From assembly GCF_900108335.1 (NCBI RefSeq), contig NZ_FNVT01000021.1, positions 124,001 to 188,000 on the forward strand: a stretch of 64,000 bases of DNA, in the 5' to 3' direction. Source of the DNA: Nonomuraea solani. GTDB taxonomy: Bacteria; Actinomycetota; Actinomycetes; Streptosporangiales; Streptosporangiaceae. The notes under the pieces are model-generated. The model was not told the DNA's origin. It was given only the letters and a program-made list of their open reading frames with translations, and did not search any database. The position numbers and the translations under genes were made by a program. Below are positions 43,729-51,749 of this stretch, piece after piece (position 1 is the first letter of the stretch; the number at the start of each line of letters is the position of its first letter).

Positions 43729-45192
43729 TCAGACGCCGAGCAGCGCCCTGATCGGGCCGATCGCGAAGTAGATCGCGAACAGGATGGCCACGCCCCACAG
43801 CAGCGGATGGATCTCGCGGGTCTTGCCGCTGACCACCTTGATCAGCACGTAGCTGATGAACCCTGCGCCGATGCCGTTCGAGATCGAGTACGTGAACGGC
43901 ATGATCACGATGGTGAAGAACGCCGGGATGGCGATCTCGAAGTCGTTCCAGTCGATGTCCCGGATCGCGGTCATCATCATGAAGCCCACCAGGACCAGCG
44001 CGGGAGCGGCGGCCTCGTACGGCACGACCGTGACGAGCGGCGCGAAGAAGATGGCCACCAGGAACAGCAACCCCGTCACCACGCTGGCCAGGCCCGTGCG
44101 AGCACCCTCGCCGACGCCCGCCGCCGACTCGATGTAGGTGGTGTTCGAGGACACCGAGCCCGCGCCACCGGCCGCCGCGCCGATCGAGTCGACGAGCAGG
44201 ATCTGCTTGGTACGCGGCAGCGTCCCGTCCTCCTGCACCAGGTCCGCCTGGCGGCCGACGCCCACGATCGTGCCCATGGTGTCGAAGAAGTCCGTGATCA
44301 GCAGGGTGAACACGAGCAGCGCGGCCAGCAGCACGTCCACGCGGATGAAGGCGCCGAACGGGTTGAACTCGTTGAAGAGCACCAGCGGGTTGTGGAAGCC
44401 GAAGATCTGCTCGGGTACGGCGGGCAGGTTCAGCATCCAGCCCCCGGGGTTCTGGGGCGTGAAGTTGCCCGCCTTGGCGAGCAGTTCGACGATGACCGCC
44501 AGGACCGTGGTCCCGACGATGCCGATGAGGATGGCGCCCCGGACCTTCCGCGCCACCATCGTGGCCGTCGCGAGCAGCCCGATGATGAACACGAAGATCG
44601 GCCACGAGGTCAGGCCGCCGCCGATGCCCATCTCCAGGGGCGTTCCTGCGCCCTTGCGCACGAAGCCCGCGTCCGCGAATCCGATCAACGTGATGAACAG
44701 CCCGATGCCCACACTGATGGCGGTCTTGAGCTGGGCCGGGATGGCGTGGAAGACCGCCGTCCTGAGCCCCGTCAGCACCAGGACGGCGATGATGACGCCT
44801 TCGAGGAAGACCAGGCCCATGGCCTCCTCCCAGGTCATCACCGTGGCGATCTGGAAGGTGACGAAGGCGTTCAGGCCGAGCCCGGCCGCCATCGCGAAGG
44901 GCACCTTGCCGACGACCCCCATGAGGATCGTCAGCACGCCCGCCGCAAAGGCCGTACCGGCCGCGACGAGCGCCACGTTGGGCGTCGTGCCGTCGCCGAT
45001 GAACTGGCCCTGGACGTCCTTGCCGTTGGCGATGATCAACGGGTTCAGGACCACGATGTACGCCATGGTGAAGAACGTGGCCAGGCCGCCGCGTACCTCA
45101 CGGGAGAAAGTCGAACCTCGTGCGGAGATGGCGAAGAAACGATCTATCGCGCTACGTGTGTTACTCACGACGCGAAGGGTGACAGTCGTCAT
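43729..45192 (-). CDS. NCS2 purine (adenine/guanine/hypoxanthine) permease, AzgA type
   Basis: A 487-residue NCS2 transporter with about 13 TM segments. Typical AzgA/PbuG segments: FTMAYIVVLNPLIIA, AMAAGLGLNAFVTF, GIGLFITLIGFADAGFV, LLITDFFDTMGTIVGV (conserved Asp-Phe-Phe-Asp-Thr), SNTTYIESAAGVGEGARTGL. These residues form the substrate site for purine bases. ATG at 45192. It is divergent from DUF2530 and convergent in layout with the marR region. In several actinomycetes a NCS2 gene lies next to DUF2530 and MarR genes, so the grouping is conserved. Confidence 0.9.
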   Translation of the reverse strand: MTTVTLRVVSNTRSAIDRFFAISARGSTFSREVRGGLATFFTMAYIVVLNPLIIANGKDVQGQFIGDGTTPNVALVAAGTAFAAGVLTILMGVVGKVPFAMAAGLGLNAFVTFQIATVMTWEEAMGLVFLEGVIIAVLVLTGLRTAVFHAIPAQLKTAISVGIGLFITLIGFADAGFVRKGAGTPLEMGIGGGLTSWPIFVFIIGLLATATMVARKVRGAILIGIVGTTVLAVIVELLAKAGNFTPQNPGGWMLNLPAVPEQIFGFHNPLVLFNEFNPFGAFIRVDVLLAALLVFTLLITDFFDTMGTIVGVGRQADLVQEDGTLPRTKQILLVDSIGAAAGGAGSVSSNTTYIESAAGVGEGARTGLASVVTGLLFLVAIFFAPLVTVVPYEAAAPALVLVGFMMMTAIRDIDWNDFEIAIPAFFTIVIMPFTYSISNGIGAGFISYVLIKVVSGKTREIHPLLWGVAILFAIYFAIGPIRALLGV

Positions 45193-45238
45193 GAGCTGCG
45201 AAAAGAGGCGGTGATGAGATCGAGACCCGATTGGAAGC

Positions 45239-45244
45239 TAGGCT
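45239..45244 (+). promoter_or_regulatory. -10 box for the DUF2530 gene
   Basis: TAGGCT ends 8 bases before the GTG at 45252 and no ribosome site is seen, fitting a leaderless start. Confidence 0.35.
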
Positions 45245-45251
45245 GGACAAC

Positions 45252-45464
45252 GTGAAGCAGGAGTGGCATCCCGACCCGGAGCCGATCAAGACCAACGACA
45301 CCGTCGCCATCGCCGCCGGCACGGGTGTGTGGGCCGTCGCGCTGATCGCCCTGTTGATCTTCCGGCCCGCCCCCGAGAACACGTGGTGGATCTGGACCTG
45401 CATGACCGGGGTCGGCTTCGGCCTCTTCGGCATCTGGCTCGTCCGGCGGCCCAAGCGCCGCTGA
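45252..45464 (+). CDS. DUF2530 family small membrane protein
   Basis: A 70-residue protein with two TM helices (about residues 18-38 and 42-60: GTGVWAVALIALLIFRP, WIWTCMTGVGFGLFGIWLV) and a C-terminal RRPKRR. The KTNDT...GTGVWAVAL...GFGLFGIW pattern is that of DUF2530, a family of unknown role in actinomycetes. Start GTG at 45252 rather than the upstream TTG at 45231, based on the -10 box. It lies divergently next to the purine permease. Confidence 0.8.
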   Translation: MKQEWHPDPEPIKTNDTVAIAAGTGVWAVALIALLIFRPAPENTWWIWTCMTGVGFGLFGIWLVRRPKRR

Positions 45465-45476
45465 CAGGAGTCCCCC

Positions 45477-45504
45477 GCCGGAGCTGACATTCGTCATCTC
45501 CGGC
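45477..45504 (+). terminator. Hairpin terminator after the DUF2530 gene
   Basis: GCCGGAG (45477-45483) pairs with CTCCGGC (45498-45504), one C-T mismatch, then TGAC with GTCA around an ATTC loop. An 11-pair stem follows the stop by 13 bases. Confidence 0.6.
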
Positions 45505-45567
45505 GATTCGCCGAAGTCACCCAGAAGTGGTGTTTGCACCCACTACATCGGCATACGCCCCCGAACC

Positions 45568-47067
45568 ATGCTTGTACGCATGAAGAAGCCCATAGTGACA
45601 TTCCTCCTTGGGGCGGTCGTCCTCACCGCCTGTGGCACCACCGGCGAGCCGGCGGCCAGGAGCACGGCCACCCCGGCGAAGAGCACTGCGGCACCGGCCA
45701 CCGGGACGATCGCCTGGAGTCCCTGCACCGACCTGATCACCCCCGACGGCAAGCCGGCCACCCCCGGCGCCAACGTCGAGTGCGGCAGGATCCCGGTCCC
45801 CCTGGACTACGCGGAGCCCGGCGGCGAGAAGATCGACCTCGCGCTCATCCGCGTCAAGGCGAGCGGCGACCGCCTCGGTTCGCTGGTCTTCAACTTCGGC
45901 GGCCCCGGCGCGTCGGGCGTGGACACGCTCGCCCTGGCCGCCACCGCGTTCGGCAAGCTAGGCAGCCGCTACGACCTGGTCAGCTTCGACCCGCGCGGCG
46001 TCGACCGCAGCTCCGGCGTCAAATGCGGAGACGACCTCGACAAGCTCCTGGCCGCCGGCGCGGACGATGACGCTGACAAGCTGGCCAAGGAGTTCGCGGC
46101 GGCCTGCGAGAAGGACTCGGGCAAGATCCTGCCGCACGTCGGCACCGTGAACGCGGCCAAGGACCTCGACGTCCTGCGGGCCGCGCTCGGCGATGAGCGG
46201 CTCAACTACTTCGGCCTCTCCTACGGCACCCACCTCGGCGCCGTCTACGCCACCCACTTCCCGAAGAAGGTCGGCCGCTTCGTCCTGGACAGCGCCTTCG
46301 ACCCCACGGTGACGTTCGAGGAGCGGGCGGTGATCCAGGCGACCGGCTTCGACCAGGCGTTCGAGGCGTTCGCCAAGGACTGCGTGGCGCAGAGCTGCGA
46401 ACTGGGCGACAGCCCGGCCGCCGCCGAGAAGAGCGTCGAACAGCTCCTGAACGGCCTCAAGACCAAGCCGCTCAAGGTGGGGGACCGCGAGCTCACGTAC
46501 GGCCTGGCGCAGCTCGCCGTCATCACTCCCCTGTACGCCAAGCAGACGTGGCCCATGCTCGAACAGGCGGCCGCCGCCGCCATCAAAGGCAACGGCGCCA
46601 CGCTGCTGTCCCTGGCGGACGCGTACACCGGGCGCAGGGCGGACGGGACCTACTCGACGATGATGACGAGCCTGGCCGCGATCAACTGCGCCGACAACGC
46701 CGAACGCCCCACCACCGCCGAAGCCGCCAAGATGAACGACAAGGTGAAGAAGATCTTCCCCATCCTGTCGGTCGAGGGCGTCAGCGGCTCCTGCGCCCAC
46801 TGGCCGGTCCAGGGCGACGACGCGGCCAAGCGCATCGACGCCACCGGCTCGGCCCCGATCGTCGTCGTCGGCGGCAAGGGCGACCCCGCCACGCCGTACC
46901 GGTGGGCGACGACCCTCACCGAGCAGCTCAAGACGGGCGTCCTGGTCACCTATGAGGGCGAGGGACACGGCGCCTACCTGACCGGCAACGCCTGCGTCAT
47001 GCGAACGGTGGACGCGTACGTGCTGGAGGGCAAGGTCCCGGCCGCGAACACCACCTGCGCCGCCTGA
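45568..47067 (+). CDS. Secreted alpha/beta hydrolase, tripeptidyl aminopeptidase-like lipoprotein
   Basis: Up to 499 residues. The signal peptide MKKPIVTFLLGAVVLTAC ends in a lipobox LTAC, so the mature protein is a lipoprotein. Fold: VFNFGGPGASGV (oxyanion region), SFDPRGVDRSS, nucleophile Ser in YFGLSYGTHLGAVYA (about residue 220), Asp in GGKGDPATPY and His in GEGHGAYL; the TAP-type C-terminal domain is present. These enzymes release N-terminal tripeptides or cleave proline or small amide/ester compounds outside the cell. ATG at 45568 or 45580; the latter gives the more regular signal peptide. Confidence 0.86.
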   Translation: MLVRMKKPIVTFLLGAVVLTACGTTGEPAARSTATPAKSTAAPATGTIAWSPCTDLITPDGKPATPGANVECGRIPVPLDYAEPGGEKIDLALIRVKASGDRLGSLVFNFGGPGASGVDTLALAATAFGKLGSRYDLVSFDPRGVDRSSGVKCGDDLDKLLAAGADDDADKLAKEFAAACEKDSGKILPHVGTVNAAKDLDVLRAALGDERLNYFGLSYGTHLGAVYATHFPKKVGRFVLDSAFDPTVTFEERAVIQATGFDQAFEAFAKDCVAQSCELGDSPAAAEKSVEQLLNGLKTKPLKVGDRELTYGLAQLAVITPLYAKQTWPMLEQAAAAAIKGNGATLLSLADAYTGRRADGTYSTMMTSLAAINCADNAERPTTAEAAKMNDKVKKIFPILSVEGVSGSCAHWPVQGDDAAKRIDATGSAPIVVVGGKGDPATPYRWATTLTEQLKTGVLVTYEGEGHGAYLTGNACVMRTVDAYVLEGKVPAANTTCAA

Positions 47068-47083
47068 CAGGGGCTCACCCGGA

Positions 47084-47110
47084 GTCGTGGTCCGGCAACC
47101 GGACCACGAC
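47084..47110. terminator. Bidirectional terminator between convergent genes
   Basis: A perfect 12-base stem, GTCGTGGTCCGG (47084-47095) and CCGGACCACGAC (47099-47110), with a CAA loop. It lies between the ends of the peptidase gene and the sacsin-like gene and serves both directions. Confidence 0.8.
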
Positions 47111-47115
47111 ATCCG

Positions 47116-50100
47116 TCACGACAGATCGGCCTCGGCCAGGAGCAGCGGGACCGCGCCGGGGTCACGGAGCAGCGCGGCCACCGCGAGGCGGTCGTTCCAC
47201 TGCCCGGTCGCCCAGGCCAGCCCGCGAGCCAGCCCATCGACCCCGGTGCAGTGCACGGCCCCCTCGAAGTAGCGCCAGGCGCACTCCACCCCGTCGACCA
47301 GCAGCTTCTCGTGCTCCACATACGTCCGCGGCACCGTGGGCAGCAGGGACCGCACCTCGGCGGGCACGTCGCGCACGGTTCCCTCGGACGTGACCTCTCC
47401 CGAGGTCAGCTCCCCGGCGAGCGGCAGGTCGAGCAGCTCGGACAGCGCCTCGGCCAGATCGTACGAGGCCAGCACCAGCGGCCGCTCCGTGACGAGCTGC
47501 AGCAGGTCGGGAGCCTCCACCACCACGGCGTCGTCCGCCGAAGCCACCACGATCGTCCCGCCGAGCACCGCCCGCACCCGGGACGGCGGCGCCACCCGCG
47601 ACGGGTCCACGGCCGCCAGGGCGATCCACAGGGCGCGCAACTGGGCCCGGTCCACCTCGATCGACTCGTCGGCCATCAGGTCGAGGAGCTCCTCGGGCCC
47701 GCCATGGGAGGCCAGCAGGTCGGCCAGCGTCGTGCGGACGCCGAGCATGGACAGGGCCGCCTCGTCGAGCCCGGCGGGGGCGTCGGCGTAGAGGCCCTGC
47801 AGCAGCGGGTCGGCCCCGAGGAGCCGCAGCTCCAGCGGCTTGCGCCCGCCCAGCACCGCGTGATTGGCCAGCCACCACGCCGTGTAGGACGGCACCTCCA
47901 CGCCGTCGACCCGCAGCGGATGCAGGGCGGCCCGCAGCGGCGGCGTGGTGAGCAGCGCCAGCGCGGCCGGCCAGTCGGCCACCAGCTCCAGGTCGCGCAC
48001 GGCCAGAAACTCGGGCACCAGCGGCGGCACGTCGAGGTCGGGCAGCAGGTCGAGGATGTGGTCGAGCCAGTCGGTCTCGCCGTCGAGGTCGTGGTCGCAG
48101 TCGTCGGGGTCGAGTAGCACGTCGGACTCGTGCACCACGCCGAATCCGTCGAGCACCCCCGCCGCCGCCAGCACGCGGGAGCCGTACGTCTCCTCCAGCT
48201 CGGACGCGGCCACCCCCAGATGGGTGCCGGACTCCAGCAGCTTCGCCAGCGCCCCGCCGGCCAGCATCAGCTCGCCGGCCGGATAGAGCTCGCCATCGGT
48301 GCCGCGCAGCGCCAGCTCGGCCAGCCACGGCGCCTCACCGGGCGCCAGCCCCGACGCCCCCACCAGGGACAGCACGGCCCGCGACACCGGCTCGGGATCG
48401 GCGCTGTCGAGCGACTCCGCGACCGCGGCCTTGGTCAGCGGGTCTTCCAGGATCGTCCTGGGCGTGGCCTCGGCGGCGCCCAGGCGCAGCAGCGCCGGGT
48501 GGGCCGCCTCGGGGTGCACGATGCGCAGCCCGAGCGGCGTCAGGTCGAGGTCGGCGCCCCCGTCGGTCAGGATGAGCGTGCCGCGCGGCCCGCGCACCAC
48601 CCGGCCGTCGGTCAGCGGCACCGGCAGGGCGCCCAGCGACTCGGGGTCGTCGGCGGGCAGCACCGTGTAGAGCGAACGCCACCACGACGGCTCCCGCGTG
48701 TCCGTGGCCTCACCCGACAGCAGATCGACGATGTCGGCCAGCTCCACCCGGCGCACGCCGAGCGAGACCATGGCGGGGTGGCGAGCCGGCCAGCCCGCCG
48801 GCAGCAGCCCCGGCACGAAGCCCGCGACCGCCTCAAGCAACTCAGCCGAACCACCCGCCACCACGGCCGCATCCCGCCCAGCGACCACCCAGCCGGCCGC
48901 TCCGGACCCTTCGCCCTCGGGCCCGCCACCGGCCGAATCCCGGCCCGCGGCCGCCGAATGCTCACCCCGCCCCCACTCGGCATCGGGCTCATAGACCTTC
49001 GCATCGGCGAACGACGGCGTCTGTACGACCGGAGCGGGCGCCGACAGCGCCGGCAGCAGGGGCGTGCTCGGCAGGCGCTCCAGGATGGCCCGGCGCACAC
49101 GGGCGTCGAGCTCGCCCTTCCCCATCAGCGAGGGCACGAGATCGAGCAGCTTGGAGGTGCGCGGCAGCTCGCGCAGCAGCCGGACATAGGCGTCGGCCGC
49201 CCGCTCCACCAGGAAGTCGGCCAGCGGACCCTTGGCGACGTGCCGCCGGTCGGTGGCCATCGGGAGCGACGCGATCAGCAGCGCGGGCAGGTCGATGGGC
49301 TCGTCGCTGGGCGTGGGCGCGTGCACCACGGGCGGCACGGTGGCCGGCAGCGGCCCGGGCTCGCCGGTGCCGGTGACGGGCACCGCCCAGCGCAGCGACC
49401 AGTAGGGCCGCGCGCGCTCCTCGGTGGGGCGGTCGGCGAAGAGCCTGCCCACCTCCTCGGGGGTGAACTCGCCGGACTCCGACACCACGTGCCAGCCGTC
49501 GGCCGGCACCTTGCGGATCTCGCCGTCGAGCTCGATCTCGATGACCTCGAGCGCGGGCAGGCCGATCAGCAGCGCGGGGCTGGTCTCGGCCAGCATCCGC
49601 CGCACGGCCTCGGCGCACGCCTGGTCGCGCAGCGGAAGGCGGACGAGCGTGTCGAAACCTTCGGGGATGTCGATGAGCGGCGGCTCGTCGAACGGCAGCC
49701 GCAGCAGCGGCACGTGCCCTGAGCGGTCGGCCAGCTCGCTCGCCAGCGCCGGGATCTCGGCGACAAGGGCCGCGGTCTCCGTACGGGACCAGCGCACGGC
49801 CCCGGCTCCCCGCGAGCCGATCGAGGGCGCGTCGCACACCGACACCACCGCCGCGAACCCGACACCGAACCGGCCCGCAGCGCCGGCCTCGGCCCGCTTG
49901 CCGGAGGCGCGCAGGGTGGACAGGCTCTCCACGCCGGTGGCGTCGAGCGGGGCGCCGGTGTTGGCGGCCGTCAGCACGTCGCCGCGCAACGTCAGCCGCA
50001 ACACCCCGGGCACGCCCGCCCGCAACGCCGCGTCGGCGGCGTTCTGGGCCAGCTCGACGATCAGGCGATCGCGGTAACCGCCGAGCGCGAAGTCCTCTTC

Positions 50101-50193
50101 CGCGTTGGCGTCTTCGCGGAACCGGGCGGGCGAGGCCGTCCACGCCGAGAGAACGGCTGCTCGCATCCGGTCAGTGCCGTAGGTGTCGCTCAT
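47116..50193 (-). CDS. Sacsin N-terminal/HSP90-like ATPase domain protein
   Basis: A 1025-residue protein with an N-terminal GHKL ATPase module: VELAQNAADAALRAG (N box with Glu47, Asn51, Asp54), TAANTGAPLDATGVESLSTLRAS (G1-like lid) and GRFGVGFAAVVSV (G2 box). The rest is long, Leu/Pro/Glu-rich, with several beta-alpha segments and no known catalytic motif. The combination matches the sacsin/HSP90-like proteins annotated in actinomycetes; chaperone-like ATP binding is inferred. ATG at 50193 with AGGA upstream. A gene of this type neighbours DUF3027 and a cold-shock gene in other actinomycetes. The role is unknown. Confidence 0.85.
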   Translation of the reverse strand: MSDTYGTDRMRAAVLSAWTASPARFREDANAEEDFALGGYRDRLIVELAQNAADAALRAGVPGVLRLTLRGDVLTAANTGAPLDATGVESLSTLRASGKRAEAGAAGRFGVGFAAVVSVCDAPSIGSRGAGAVRWSRTETAALVAEIPALASELADRSGHVPLLRLPFDEPPLIDIPEGFDTLVRLPLRDQACAEAVRRMLAETSPALLIGLPALEVIEIELDGEIRKVPADGWHVVSESGEFTPEEVGRLFADRPTEERARPYWSLRWAVPVTGTGEPGPLPATVPPVVHAPTPSDEPIDLPALLIASLPMATDRRHVAKGPLADFLVERAADAYVRLLRELPRTSKLLDLVPSLMGKGELDARVRRAILERLPSTPLLPALSAPAPVVQTPSFADAKVYEPDAEWGRGEHSAAAGRDSAGGGPEGEGSGAAGWVVAGRDAAVVAGGSAELLEAVAGFVPGLLPAGWPARHPAMVSLGVRRVELADIVDLLSGEATDTREPSWWRSLYTVLPADDPESLGALPVPLTDGRVVRGPRGTLILTDGGADLDLTPLGLRIVHPEAAHPALLRLGAAEATPRTILEDPLTKAAVAESLDSADPEPVSRAVLSLVGASGLAPGEAPWLAELALRGTDGELYPAGELMLAGGALAKLLESGTHLGVAASELEETYGSRVLAAAGVLDGFGVVHESDVLLDPDDCDHDLDGETDWLDHILDLLPDLDVPPLVPEFLAVRDLELVADWPAALALLTTPPLRAALHPLRVDGVEVPSYTAWWLANHAVLGGRKPLELRLLGADPLLQGLYADAPAGLDEAALSMLGVRTTLADLLASHGGPEELLDLMADESIEVDRAQLRALWIALAAVDPSRVAPPSRVRAVLGGTIVVASADDAVVVEAPDLLQLVTERPLVLASYDLAEALSELLDLPLAGELTSGEVTSEGTVRDVPAEVRSLLPTVPRTYVEHEKLLVDGVECAWRYFEGAVHCTGVDGLARGLAWATGQWNDRLAVAALLRDPGAVPLLLAEADLS

Positions 50194-50822
50194 CGATCAC
50201 GATCCTGGTTGAGGGTAGGGGGCCACCGTAGGTTAGCGGCCCTCGCCGACAGGAAACCCGCTATCGCCCGCTACCCAGCCGACCGCGCCCACGAACCGTA
50301 CCGACCGCATCCGCGAACCACGCCCACCGACCGCATCGGCGAACCAACCGCCCGACCAGGCCCGCTCACCCTGCCGAACGAAACCAACCAAACCGACCAA
50401 CCGGCCATTTCACATCCCACGCCCTGCGGCGGCACGCCCAAAAACCCGCCAAGCCACACCGCCGGCGAACAGCATGACCGACCCTGCCACCAAACGCACC
50501 GCCAAGCCCTGCCCGCCTCCGGCAACCGCCCCAGCGAAACGCATCCGCCCACCGGCCGTGCCCACGAACCCGCACCCGGTAACCGAGCCGTGCCCACGAG
50601 CCACGCCTGCCAACCGCCTCACCCACCAGTGAGACGCACCCGGAGGCCACCCCAGCGAGCCGACCCAGCGAGCCGACCCAGCGGACCGACCCAGCGAGGC
50701 GCACCCGCCGGCCGGCCCAACGAGCCTTGCCTGCCGACCGTGACAGTGAGACGCACCTGCCGTCAGCGCCCAGAGGCCGCGCCCATCGGCCGTACCAGGT
50801 GACCGTGGGCGGGGCGGTGGGG
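50194..50822. other. 629-base gene-free, repeat-rich intergenic region
   Basis: No convincing gene is seen. The frames open here read as Pro/Arg/His/Thr-rich low-complexity protein without ribosome sites. The DNA is made of recurring short words such as CCGACC, CGAACC, CACCCACCG and CCAGCG, and contains a true tandem repeat at 50651-50702. Shorter CCGACCGCATC-type words recur at its left. It may be a decayed or expanding minisatellite; no promoter box is evident except close to the sacsin gene. Confidence 0.6.
50651..50702 (+). repeat. 13-bp tandem repeat, four copies
   Basis: CCCAGCGAGCCGA occurs twice perfectly (50651-50663, 50664-50676), then CCCAGCGGACCGA (50677-50689) and CCCAGCGAGGCGC (50690-50702). 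Confidence 0.9.
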
Positions 50823-51623
50823 TCAGGAGTGGCCGAGTTCCTCCGAGGCGGATTCGTCGACCGAGCCCGACTCCTCCTCCATGAGGTCATACCCCAGGTC
50901 GTCGAGGATCGGGCTGGCCTGCTCCACCGGTGGCGGCAGCACCGCGGCCTCGGAGTGGGCCCCGCAGCCGTGGTCGGCGGTGACGACCTTGCCGTCGTCG
51001 GGCGCGTATTCGTTCGTGCAGACTCCGAACGACAGCCGCAACTCACCAGCGAGCAGCCAGTAGAAGCCGCAGGTGGAACATTGCGCGGGAGCGGCGTGTG
51101 CGATCGGCGTATGCGGCCCGTGCTCGCCCGCGTGCCAGCGTCTGGCAGCCCGGTCCTTGCCAATGGCCGAGAGCACACGTGCCCGGCCCAGGCCGTACTC
51201 GAAAATCGCCTGGTGGTCGGCGTCGTCGTCGATCTCGGTAAAACCCGGCGCGAGCCTGTCGTCGTCGTCCGCGGTCGGCAGTAGGTCGCCCACGCCGAGG
51301 TCACCCGGCCGCAGCCGCTCGCTCCACGGCAACCATTCGGGCGCCAGCAGCGCTCCGGAGCCGGGTAGCAGAACGGCCTCGCTGACCGTGACCTTCTTGG
51401 CGCGCGAGGCGCGGGTCACCGTGACGGCCCAGCGCCAGCCGCGATAGGCCCGGTCGAGGCAGGCGAAGTAGTGGGTGACGATCCGGTCGCCTTCGCTCTC
51501 GTAGCCGAGGTGCTCGCCGGGCTCGCCCGGCCGCGCGAGCTCCTCGGCCGCGGCGCGGGCCAGATCGACCGCGGCGACACAGGCCTGATCGGGAGCGGAG
51601 ACGCGGGCCCTGGTGCGGCTCAT
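50823..51623 (-). CDS. DUF3027 family protein
   Basis: A 266-residue soluble protein. It begins MSRTRARVSAPDQACVAAV and has HLGYESEGDRIVTHYFACLDRAYRGWRWAVTVTRASRAK, the DUF3027 signature, followed by the cysteine stretch CSTCGFYWLLAG ... CTNEYAPDDGKVVTADHGCG, which may hold zinc. The C-terminus is acidic (MEEESGSVDESASEELG). ATG at 51623 with GGAGG upstream; the longer reading to 51671 is rejected. The family is actinobacterial and of unknown function, usually near a cold-shock gene as here. Confidence 0.82.
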   Translation of the reverse strand: MSRTRARVSAPDQACVAAVDLARAAAEELARPGEPGEHLGYESEGDRIVTHYFACLDRAYRGWRWAVTVTRASRAKKVTVSEAVLLPGSGALLAPEWLPWSERLRPGDLGVGDLLPTADDDDRLAPGFTEIDDDADHQAIFEYGLGRARVLSAIGKDRAARRWHAGEHGPHTPIAHAAPAQCSTCGFYWLLAGELRLSFGVCTNEYAPDDGKVVTADHGCGAHSEAAVLPPPVEQASPILDDLGYDLMEEESGSVDESASEELGHS

Positions 51624-51749
51624 CGGACCGCCTCCGCCGAAAGGTGCTGTTCGCTCACACTTCATTCTCACCCATCACGAGACCTCCGGGGGCCCACAAC
51701 GGGGGATCCCGCACTGAGTTCTCGTACGAATCGGGTAAGACTGGTAAGC

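Noticed and set aside
43360..45255. 631-residue plus-strand frame over marR and the permease
   Set aside because: Shadow sequence rich in His, Asp and Arg without motifs.
50209..50802. 197-residue plus-strand frame in the gene-free block
   Set aside because: Low-complexity Pro/Arg/Thr sequence made by repeats, no ribosome site and no motif.
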